From contig JAUNBO010000097.1 of assembly GCA_030527065.1 (NCBI GenBank), positions 1 to 6,910 on the forward strand: a stretch of 6,910 nucleotides of DNA. Reading direction: 5' to 3'. Both the position numbers and the translations under genes were made by a program. The notes beneath the pieces were generated by a model. That model saw only the letters and a list, made by a program, of their open reading frames with translations. It was not told where the DNA came from and made no database searches. The stretch is from Bacillota bacterium (lineage in GTDB: Bacteria; Bacillota; Clostridia; Peptostreptococcales; Anaerovoracaceae). Positions 1 through 5,740 of the stretch are shown piece by piece. Position 1 is the first letter of the stretch; the number at the start of each line of letters is the position of its first letter.

Positions 1-59
1 CCTTAAATTCTTAGCTGGTCCTGCGGAGGCCCGGCAAACCGCCCCCCTGGCTCCCTTGA

Positions 60-85
60 GCGGCGGCGTTTTCCAACGCCGCCGC
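60..85. terminator. Perfect GC-rich hairpin downstream of the surface-protein gene
   Basis: The arms GCGGCGGCGTT and AACGCCGCCGC pair perfectly over 11 bp around a 4-nt loop. The hairpin lies about 45 bases past the TAG stop of the minus-strand surface-protein gene, where a terminator would be expected. No T-run follows on the minus strand (the next bases are TCAAGGGAG), so it is not a canonical intrinsic terminator. It may be a 3'-end stabilising stem or a terminator needing a factor. I see nothing recognisable in bases 1-59. Confidence 0.5.
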
Positions 86-131
86 CGCTGATGTCATTTT
101 ATGCGATTTCCTGTCGTTTCAGATGAGAAAG

Positions 132-3100
132 CTAAACCTCTTCTTCCTCTCTGCGCCTGCGGCCGGTGAGGGCCAGCGCAGCCAGTCCGCCCATGGAGGC
201 CAGTGCCGCCATCAGCCAGCCGATGGTCATATTCCGGTCCCCGGTCTGGGGCACGTTGCCCAGGGGAACTTCGGGCTCCGGAATCACCGCAACAGGTTCC
301 TCTTCGATGGGGGCGTCGCCGGTGGGAGTTTCCTCATCGGGGATGATCTCCTCGTCATCGGCCACATACCAGACGTCGATGACCTTGTTGCCGTTGATGC
401 GGTCCATCTGCAGGGGATCGCCGGTGGTCTCCACATAGGTGTAGCCTTCAATGGCGATGGCGTCATAGGCGCTCACATCGTAGCTGCTCCCTGCGCGGAT
501 CCTGCTCCTGGTATAGCTGTCGGCTATGGACTCGTTGGTGTCCTGATCGTAGTAGTTCACAGTAACATTATAGTAGGTGCCTCCGCCGGAGGAAGAGGCT
601 GAGCGGCTGAGCTGCGGAGTCGCCACCCAATTAATCATTTCACCGTCTTCAGGGGGGAAGCAGACCACAGCGTCCCCTTCGTTGGTATCGAAGGTGCCGG
701 TGGGATGGCTGCCGCTCACCTGATTCAAATCAGCCGTGTAGGTCAGGGTGTGGGTCACATAGGGTACGCCGTAGACCGTCCAGATGATAGTGGTGTTGTT
801 ATCGCTGTCGGTGGTCACCTCCGTCTTGCCGGCGGAGACCTGGATACTGCTCTCATTCAAGGTGAAAGCAGGGTCCACCGTGTCAATCACGGCATGGACG
901 GTGTAGGCTGCGCCGATGGCGTTGTTGACGGCCTCACCGAACTCCTCTGTATCGGCCGCCAGGAAGAACAGCTCTTCCGTGCAGACGGCCTTCATAGCCT
1001 TTTCGCAGTCCGCCACCTGGGCTGCCGGCACCGACTGCATCACGCCGAAGATCTCGATGCCGGCGTTCTTGATCTCATCCGCCGCCGCCTTGATATCTGC
1101 GTGCATAGCGGTATCGCTGGTAGAAACCCTCGTGCCGCTTGCGTTAATGTTCGGCGCGCCGTCGGAGATGAAGATCACGGCAGGCTGACGGCTCGTGTCG
1201 GTGCGTCCTTCGATCAAGTCTTTGGTTTCTTTCAAGGCGGAAATATAGTCCGTATTCTCGTTATAGGGCTTCAGACCGTCGATATAGCTCACGACAGCAG
1301 CATCCTCCCCCCGATCGTAGAAATCAGAAGTTCCCACCGTCGTGGGAGTACTGCCATTCTTGCCGCCGAAGGAAACGAAGGCCACGCGGTTGTCGTACCC
1401 GGTGTTACCCAGCAGCTCGGCCACCACGTCGCGGAGCTTGGACTGCATGGCGGAGAAGCGGGAGTCGTCATCCGTCTCCGTATTGCCGATGCTGGTCATG
1501 GAATTGCTGAAGTCCACCAGGAAGATGAAGTCCATGCCCTGCTCGTCGTCGTAGTTGAACTGGAGCTGCACCTCCGCCACCGTGCTGTCGGCATCCGCCC
1601 AGCGGGCGGCCTTGGTAATCTGGGTTCCAGATTCCCCCGTGCTGTTTGCTTCGCCGAGCTGACTGCTGGTCCAGCCGGAGGGAACGGTAAGTTCAGACAG
1701 TGCGGGTGTCGAGGCGAGGGCAAACTCATCTGCAAGGAGGGCTGTCATGCGATCCTTGAGGTCGGCAAAGCCGGGCTTGGAATAGTCAAAGCAGTTGCTG
1801 TAGCCCAGCTTCGTGTCTGCCGGAACATCCAGCTCTGTCAAGCTGGAGCAGTAGGAGAAGGCGTGGGCGCCGATGCTCCCTACATTCTCTAGTGTCACGC
1901 TGGTCAAGGCGCTGCAGTTGTAGAAAGCACTTGATCCGATGCTCCCAATATCTTCCAGCGTCACGCTGGTCAGGCCGGTGCAGCCGGAGAAAGCGTATGT
2001 TCCGATGCTTCCGACATCTTCCAGCGCCACGCTGGTCAGGCCGGTGCAGCCGGAGAAGGCGTACGTTTCGATGCTCGTAACGCCCTTTACAGTCAGGGTG
2101 GTCAGACCGCTGCACTGCGCAAACGCATAGTTGCCAATGGTCTCACAATTTGTCAATGTGAGGGTTCTGAAGGGAGCATTGGAGTAAAGAAAGGCATATG
2201 CGCCGATTGTGCAGTCTGTCAAATTGACGTTTGTCAGCGCAGTACAACCTTGGAACAGACCCGAACCCGTTATGGTGCAATTTGTCAGAGATACTGTTTC
2301 CAACTTTGCGCAGAGTTGGATTGCCCACGGGACGATTTCACAGTTTGTCATAATGGCCTTTTCCATCGTACAGCCGCTAAAAGCCATTTGTCCAATCTTA
2401 CAGCCCGTCAGGGTGAGGGTTTTCACTCCCGTGCAGGAATTGAAGGCATTCGCACCGATCGTGCAGTCCGTCAGCGTCAGCGTCTCCGGCCCCGCCCAAC
2501 TCATGAAAGCTTCCGTTCCAATAATGACGCCGCGCATATCCAGAGTCTTCAGCGCAGTAAATTTCGCCATAGCTGCTTTGGTCATGCTCGTCAGCGTAAT
2601 CACCTGCGTGGCTATAGCTTCGTAGTCACTATAACCCGTGGGCGTAGCATCCCCTGGGAACAGGAGCGTGGTGCTGTCCGCATACCAGAACCAGCCAGTC
2701 CCGTAAGCATCGGCCTCACCCAGATCCTCATATCCTAAGGATCCTCCGAGGGTTTGGGTGCAGTTGATGCACGTTCCGGTTATGCCCCAGATATGGACGC
2801 CGGTGGCGTCAATTTTGACTTCATTTGTTGCATCACAATTATCATTGGTGCAGCCGACAGTACCTGTGCCATCTGTAATGCAGGTGGGCGCTGTGACTTG
2901 GGTGACATCCGTCCCCCAGCTGTGGCCCAGCGCATCTTCGTGCTCCGAGTAGTTCGCGCCGCACGTCGCGCACACATAGGTGGCCTCGCCGGCCTGCGTG
3001 CAGGTGGCGGTGGTGCCGGTCTTTTCAAAATCGCCAGTGCATTCTAATTCGCCATCGCCGTCGCAGACTCCGCAATCTGTTACTGTGGTGATTTTCCCAT

Positions 3101-3332
3101 CCTCACAGCCCGCCGCCGTGCAGGCAATATCTTCGCCCGTATACCCGTCGCCACCGCAGACTTCGCAGGGTGTTTCGGTGGTGATTTTCCCTTCAACACA
3201 CCCCTCCGCCGTGCAAGGCAGGGTGTCCGTGTGCTCGCCCCCTGCGGCCAGTACCGTCAGATTGAACAGGCTCAGCACCATGCTCATTGCCAGCGTCAGC
3301 GCCAGCAGTTTTTTCCATTTCTTCCTTGCCAT
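132..3332 (-). CDS. Secreted, sortase-anchored surface protein with BspA-type leucine-rich repeats and a VWA domain
   Basis: A 1066-residue wall-anchored protein, probably an adhesin. Residues 1-30 form a signal peptide: basic MARKKWKK, a hydrophobic core, and cleavage near LAA/GG. Residues 40-190 are cysteine-rich, with a doubled 31-residue unit (from C40 and C71) whose CxxCxGDG pattern recalls the DnaJ zinc region, then further CxxC pairs. Residues about 265-505 hold eleven BspA-type leucine-rich repeats (IGxxAFxxCxxLTxVTL). Residues about 600-810 are a VWA domain with complete MIDAS: D607-F-S609-N-S611, a probable T694, and D724-G725. Residues about 920-990 look like a MucBP domain (VTVNYYDQDTNE, then GYTYVETTGDP). 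An acidic, proline-rich linker leads to VPQTGD (1027-1032), a hydrophobic helix (1035-1056) and RRRRE, a sorting signal in which V replaces the usual L of LPXTG. The start is fixed by AAGGAG 9 nt upstream. A c-di-GMP-I riboswitch precedes it. Binding target unknown. Confidence 0.93.
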   Translation of the reverse strand: MARKKWKKLLALTLAMSMVLSLFNLTVLAAGGEHTDTLPCTAEGCVEGKITTETPCEVCGGDGYTGEDIACTAAGCEDGKITTVTDCGVCDGDGELECTGDFEKTGTTATCTQAGEATYVCATCGANYSEHEDALGHSWGTDVTQVTAPTCITDGTGTVGCTNDNCDATNEVKIDATGVHIWGITGTCINCTQTLGGSLGYEDLGEADAYGTGWFWYADSTTLLFPGDATPTGYSDYEAIATQVITLTSMTKAAMAKFTALKTLDMRGVIIGTEAFMSWAGPETLTLTDCTIGANAFNSCTGVKTLTLTGCKIGQMAFSGCTMEKAIMTNCEIVPWAIQLCAKLETVSLTNCTITGSGLFQGCTALTNVNLTDCTIGAYAFLYSNAPFRTLTLTNCETIGNYAFAQCSGLTTLTVKGVTSIETYAFSGCTGLTSVALEDVGSIGTYAFSGCTGLTSVTLEDIGSIGSSAFYNCSALTSVTLENVGSIGAHAFSYCSSLTELDVPADTKLGYSNCFDYSKPGFADLKDRMTALLADEFALASTPALSELTVPSGWTSSQLGEANSTGESGTQITKAARWADADSTVAEVQLQFNYDDEQGMDFIFLVDFSNSMTSIGNTETDDDSRFSAMQSKLRDVVAELLGNTGYDNRVAFVSFGGKNGSTPTTVGTSDFYDRGEDAAVVSYIDGLKPYNENTDYISALKETKDLIEGRTDTSRQPAVIFISDGAPNINASGTRVSTSDTAMHADIKAAADEIKNAGIEIFGVMQSVPAAQVADCEKAMKAVCTEELFFLAADTEEFGEAVNNAIGAAYTVHAVIDTVDPAFTLNESSIQVSAGKTEVTTDSDNNTTIIWTVYGVPYVTHTLTYTADLNQVSGSHPTGTFDTNEGDAVVCFPPEDGEMINWVATPQLSRSASSSGGGTYYNVTVNYYDQDTNESIADSYTRSRIRAGSSYDVSAYDAIAIEGYTYVETTGDPLQMDRINGNKVIDVWYVADDEEIIPDEETPTGDAPIEEEPVAVIPEPEVPLGNVPQTGDRNMTIGWLMAALASMGGLAALALTGRRRREEEEV
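1870..2067 (-). repeat. Tandem 66-bp repeats encoding leucine-rich repeat units
   Basis: Three consecutive 66-bp units (starting at 1870, 1936 and 2002) each encode 22 residues of the BspA-type repeat. The units at 1936 and 2002 are almost identical in DNA and differ at only a few bases. Repeats further upstream in the gene (2068 to about 2540) are diverged and recognisable only as protein. The near-identity of the inner units suggests recent duplication or gene conversion, so repeat number could vary among strains. Confidence 0.85.
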
Positions 3333-3341
3333 GTTTCCGTT

Positions 3342-3347
3342 CTCCTT
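3342..3347 (-). promoter_or_regulatory. Ribosome binding site of the surface-protein gene
   Basis: On the minus strand AAGGAG is followed by AACGGAAAC and then ATG. This fixes the start at 3332. The G at 3342 and the adjacent spacer AACGGA can pair with the 3' strand of riboswitch helix P1 (3367-3373), which makes this site the likely point of control. Confidence 0.85.
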
Positions 3348-3365
3348 TTTCTTTTATTGAGATGC

Positions 3366-3460
3366 GGAACGAATGGCGGCCGGGCAGGCGTGGCGTTGCC
3401 GCTTTAGCCCCCTTAGCTTTGCGTCCCGTCCTTTCGGACGGTTTGCCCCTGCATCGGTCC
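3366..3460 (-). promoter_or_regulatory. Cyclic di-GMP-I (GEMM-I) riboswitch aptamer
   Basis: Read on the minus strand, the segment contains the GEMM-I core in order. GGGGCAAACC comes first. A hairpin CCGTCC-GAAA-GGACGG (3426-3441) with the conserved GAAA tetraloop follows, then GGGACGCAAAGC, GGGGGCTAA, and a P3 arm closed by GCGGC/GCCGC that ends in TGCCCGGCCGCC. P1 forms between GGACCGAUG (5' side, 3460-3452) and CAUUCGUUCC (3' side, 3375-3366), with one C-U mismatch and one bulge. Members of this family bind the second messenger c-di-GMP and control motility, adhesion and surface-protein genes. The start codon lies only 33 nt past the aptamer and no terminator lies between, so control is probably translational. 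Recognition is by motif reading only. Confidence 0.92.
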
Positions 3461-3467
3461 TTGTACT

Positions 3468-3514
3468 TGTGCGGCTTCCCGCACAGAGTTTTCCGGGGTT
3501 CTTTTGCCCCCCGG
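3468..3514 (-). other. Two GC-rich leader hairpins upstream of the riboswitch
   Basis: In the 5' leader before the aptamer, TGTGCGG and CCGCACA (3468-3474 and 3479-3485) form a perfect 7-bp stem with loop GAAG on the transcript. CCGGGG and CCCCGG (3493-3498 and 3509-3514) can form a second stem. Neither is followed by a U-run, so they do not look like terminators. They may protect the 5' end, help aptamer folding or bind a factor. I recognise no second aptamer here. Confidence 0.5.
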
Positions 3515-3584
3515 GGTTGGAATTTCGGGCTTCTCACTACATCTGAGCACGATTTCCCCGCCCCGGATATTTTATCCTGTACCC

Positions 3585-3593
3585 ACTATATCA
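3585..3593 (-). promoter_or_regulatory. Extended -10 promoter for the riboswitch and surface-protein unit
   Basis: The minus strand reads TGATATAGT, an extended -10 (TGnTATAAT-like, one mismatch in the hexamer). No good -35 is present. The best 16-bp-spaced candidate is TGTTTT, and two TTGTAAC motifs lie just upstream (about 3602-3619). The start would fall near 3578. The palindrome GGATA-TTT-TATCC (3565-3577) lies immediately after it and could be an operator. The predicted leader is about 245 nt and includes the whole aptamer. Confidence 0.5.
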
Positions 3594-3710
3594 CATCAGT
3601 GGTTACAAAACAGTTACAAATCTTAATAAAAAACAACTTTTTTCATTATGGTTGAAAAAACTTCCGCAGATAGATCTGAAAAAGCCGGAAGCAAAGCGAG
3701 GATGTGTCTT

Positions 3711-3766
3711 ATGTAAAAAAATAAAAATTTTACATTATTTACAAAATTCTCTTGCGTTCATAATAT
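3711..3766 (+). promoter_or_regulatory. Promoter of the Rpn-family gene with an adjacent operator-like inverted repeat
   Basis: TTTACA (3738-3743) and TAATAT (3761-3766) are separated by 17 bp, a good sigma-A-type arrangement with five of six matches at -35 and four of six at -10. Just upstream ATGTAAAA (3711-3718) and TTTTACAT (3728-3735) form a perfect 8-bp inverted repeat around a 9-bp A-rich spacer, a plausible regulator site. An 8-bp match in very AT-rich DNA could also arise by chance. The predicted leader to the start codon is about 113 nt. Confidence 0.45.
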
Positions 3767-3885
3767 CCATATGTTACCATTTAAGAAAATATCTTGTTTT
3801 GAGAAAACGCCGCTCTGTACGCCGTCACCCCGGGCCTGCGCCTGCGGCGCTGTGCATGAAATCACTGCATTAAGGAGAAAAAAGT

Positions 3886-4307
3886 ATGGAAAAATTTTCT
3901 ATCAGGGAAAAGAACTTCTGCCGCCCCGGCAGGACCTGGTCTTCAAGGCCATCTTCGGGACAGAGGATGGGAAGGGCCTCCTGGCCGCCTTCCTGCGGGA
4001 TGTTCTCGGCGTGGATGTGGAAAAAGCAGAGGACATCACTCTCCTGAACAACGAAATCCCCGCAGGATATGAGCTGGACAAACAGGTCCGCCTGGACCTG
4101 CGGGTCCGGACCAGGAACAATGAACACATCAACATAGAAATTCAGGTCGCAGATGAAAGGAACACCATTCCCCGCAGCGTGTACTACAACGCAAAGCTCA
4201 TGGCGTCTCAGGAGGCCCGGGGAGAGAATTACAAAAGCCTGGGCCGGGCCCTGTCCCTGTTTATTTTGGATTTTCGACTTCTCCCCGGGGAAGAAGCATG
4301 GTACAAT
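3886..4307 (+). pseudogene. Rpn-family PD-(D/E)XK nuclease gene, 5' part (frameshifted and interrupted)
   Basis: A strong AAGGAG (3872-3877) precedes ATG at 3886, yet that frame runs only a short way before a TGA. The conserved protein lies in the next frame (KELLPPRQDLVFKAIFG onward). One extra A or T in the A5T4 tract at 3890-3898 would restore M-E-K-(I/F)-F-Y-Q-G-K-E-L-L-P-P-R. Numbered on the restored protein, the catalytic core is D71 (VRLDLRV) and E85-I-Q87 (NIEIQV), then RSVYYNAKL (97-105), as in PDDEXK_2/Rpn recombination-promoting nucleases. These are usually about 270-310 residues; here only about 141 remain. Reading stops two codons past the Trp-Tyr-Asn codons, at TAA 4311-4313, because a mobile element begins there. 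The 3' half resumes in frame at 6879. An alternative in-frame ATG at 3771 has no visible ribosome site and encodes nothing family-like. Confidence 0.8.
4299..4307 (+). repeat. Left direct repeat TGGTACAAT (target duplication or att core)
   Basis: This 9-mer encodes Trp-Tyr-Asn in the interrupted Rpn gene and recurs in the same orientation at 6879-6887, where the gene resumes in the same frame. It therefore marks the left edge of the inserted element. It could be a 9-bp target-site duplication or the shared core of a tyrosine-recombinase attachment site. Confidence 0.85.
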
Positions 4308-4402
4308 TCTTAAGTGAAGTATCATATTTAGAGCAATAAAAAAGAGCGGCTGTATCAAGGGAACTACAGTTGCTCTAAATATGATTCTTCACGATTGTAC
4401 CA
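4299..4402. repeat. Long imperfect palindrome at the left end of the element
   Basis: The arms pair from outside in. TGGTACAAT (4299-4307) pairs with ATTGTACCA (4394-4402), GTGAAG (4314-4319) with CTTCAC (4387-4392), and ATCATATTTAGAGCAA (4321-4336) with its perfect complement (4370-4385). An inner CTGTA/TACAG stem (4350-4354 and 4365-4369) closes a 10-nt loop. The interior carries an unpaired A-rich stretch at 4337-4349. This could be a hairpin recognised in single-stranded form by the HUH transposase, a pair of inverted recombinase arm sites, or a small MITE-like element next to the IS. Confidence 0.8.
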
Positions 4403-4408
4403 AATCGC
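4394..4408 (-). repeat. Inner inverted copy of the 15-bp end sequence
   Basis: ATTGTACCAAATCGC is the exact reverse complement of 6873-6887. It is terminal-inverted-repeat-like for the inner element. It also contains an inverted third copy of the 9-bp flank, although it lies 86 bp inside the left boundary defined by the gene interruption. Confidence 0.85.
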
Positions 4409-4534
4409 GGGACTTTTGCCAGTACGTATGGGGATTGTATCTTTCTTTTTCCCCGAAAATCCGGAGAATTCCTGCATTTGTCGGAGCAGAAGGCGACTTT
4501 TTTGGGTTGTCTGCTTGATTTTGGGCATGCCTCG

Positions 4535-4557
4535 CAGACCTTCCGATGGAAGGTCTG
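4535..4557. repeat. Perfect 10-bp palindrome just past the transposase 3' end
   Basis: CAGACCTTCC and GGAAGGTCTG pair perfectly around GAT. The stem lies about 28 bases past the transposase stop, the side where IS91-type elements have their origin end (oriIS) with subterminal hairpins. On the minus strand the T-run comes before the stem, not after it, so an intrinsic terminator for the transposase transcript is unlikely. I see no coding potential in 4409-4585. Confidence 0.55.
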
Positions 4558-4585
4558 AAAAAAATCATATGAAAGAAATGTTTCT

Positions 4586-5740
4586 CTATCCAAAAGCAGC
4601 ATGCATCCTTCCAAGCTGTTTCATGGAGGTACATCCACATTCGGGGCAGATACGAATATCATAGTCCCACACAGCTTTAAGCAGTTCCGCAATGGACAGT
4701 TTTGCATACCGGCGCTTGAATCTCTGGTGCCCCTGAAGACGAAAAATCACTTTCAGGTTTTTAGATTTCATCCGGTTGTTCAGGAATCCATAGTAGCGGA
4801 TTTTCTGAAAGCCTGAAGGGAGCACATGCATCAGATACCTCCGGATGAATTCTATATGCGAAAGTGTTATGCTACGGCGGGGATCACCAGGTTTCTTCCC
4901 ACGTGCAGAGAAAGTGACCTGGTCCTCCGAAACAGAAAGGATACGGCTGTTGGAAATGACGATCTTATGGGTGTATTTACCGAGATATTCAATGGCATTG
5001 CCAAATCCATTAAACGTCTCTTTAATATAAGGGCACCAGTCTTTTTCATAAAGAGAACTCTTCCATTCGTTCCATTCGTAAGAGTTCCGCAGCCGGCTGC
5101 AGGCGGAGGAAAATGTCAGAAGTCCTTTTTGATGACACAAGTTCAGACAGGAAAGAAATTTACCCTTGAATTTATCACGAAGGACTTTAACCGGGATAAA
5201 AAACCTGCCCTTGGATTTCCGGATTTTCCGGTCAGGAGTAAGGCCGCCGCCAGATATGATGCAGTGCATATGCACATGATAATCAAGCTCCTGATTCCAT
5301 GTATGGAGAACCTGGATGATACCGGGTGTTGCCCCGAGATATTTCTGGTCCCTGGATAATTCCAGAAGTGTTTCGGCAGAGCATCTGTGCAGGAGACCAT
5401 ACAGAAGCTTCTGATTGCAGTAAATGAGAGGGTTCAGTTCATGGGGGAGGGTGAAAACCACATGAAAGTAGGGAGAGTCAATGACTTCTGCCCTGCGTTC
5501 GTCCACCCAGATTTCCTTAAGGACAGCCTGGCAGTTAGGGCAGTTCCGGTTACGGCATGAATTATTGTGGATTTCCATATGGCCGCATTCAGAACACCGG
5601 CTGATGTTACAGCCGAGTTTACCGGATTTGCAGTTTAAGATGGCATAGGAAGCTTTTTCCTGTATTTCGGACTGGTGATGAGTGGCAGAAAATGTTTCAT
5701 AAGAATCCTGCCAGATTTGAGAAATCTTACTGTCAGCCAA
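4586..5740 (-). CDS. IS91-family HUH (rolling-circle) transposase
   Basis: A 384-residue single-strand DNA nuclease of the Y2 HUH class, expected to nick the element end, form a 5'-phosphotyrosine and drive rolling-circle transposition. The N-terminal zinc-binding domain shows C44, C49, C52, H54, C62, C67 and C70. The HUH metal motif is H157-M-H159 within DYHVHMHCIISGGGL, and the catalytic tyrosines are Y252 and Y256 in EYLGKYTHK, followed by the family-typical ISNSRI. A CPECGC cluster lies near the C-terminus (365-370). Length fits the family and no lesion is seen. Start: TTG at 5740-5738, 8 nt past GGAGGTGATC; its first 8 bases overlap the end of the upstream recombinase gene, so translation is probably coupled. 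Function is by family motif; activity is not shown. Confidence 0.95.
   Translation of the reverse strand: MADSKISQIWQDSYETFSATHHQSEIQEKASYAILNCKSGKLGCNISRCSECGHMEIHNNSCRNRNCPNCQAVLKEIWVDERRAEVIDSPYFHVVFTLPHELNPLIYCNQKLLYGLLHRCSAETLLELSRDQKYLGATPGIIQVLHTWNQELDYHVHMHCIISGGGLTPDRKIRKSKGRFFIPVKVLRDKFKGKFLSCLNLCHQKGLLTFSSACSRLRNSYEWNEWKSSLYEKDWCPYIKETFNGFGNAIEYLGKYTHKIVISNSRILSVSEDQVTFSARGKKPGDPRRSITLSHIEFIRRYLMHVLPSGFQKIRYYGFLNNRMKSKNLKVIFRLQGHQRFKRRYAKLSIAELLKAVWDYDIRICPECGCTSMKQLGRMHAAFG

Noticed and set aside
705..1892. A 395-codon open frame on the plus strand, plus several shorter ones across 123-3047
   Set aside because: They lie antisense to the surface-protein gene, have low-complexity His/Val/Gly-rich translations with no family features, and are explained by its GC-rich codon use. 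The minus-strand protein has a signal peptide, MIDAS motif and sorting signal.
1870..2067. Regular repeats that might suggest a CRISPR array
   Set aside because: The repeats are contiguous 66-bp coding units with no unique spacers, and they translate to leucine-rich repeats.
3461..3540. Possible second tandem GEMM aptamer (GGGGGGCAAAAG... followed by CCGGAAAAC)
   Set aside because: The GGGACGCAAAGC and CTAA elements and the P3 arm are absent. Only a superficial likeness to GGGCAAACC remains.
3771..3885. Upstream in-frame ATG extending the Rpn protein by about 38 residues
   Set aside because: It has no ribosome site, it begins at the predicted transcription start, and its translation (MLPFKKISCFEK...) is unlike the family N-terminus. 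The AAGGAG and ATG at 3872-3888 fit the family start apart from one missing base.
4308..4402. Reading the left palindrome as a transcription terminator of the Rpn gene
   Set aside because: The apical stem lacks a following T-run on the plus strand, and the arms share sequence with the element ends and target site. An origin in the mobile element fits better.
4375..4614. A 79-codon minus-strand frame past the transposase (with an 83-codon partner)
   Set aside because: It starts inside the transposase 3' end, runs through the palindrome and repeat region, has no ribosome site and resembles no family.
4826..5359. A 177-codon plus-strand frame
   Set aside because: It is antisense to the HUH transposase, whose zinc cluster, HUH motif and catalytic tyrosines are all in the minus-strand frame.
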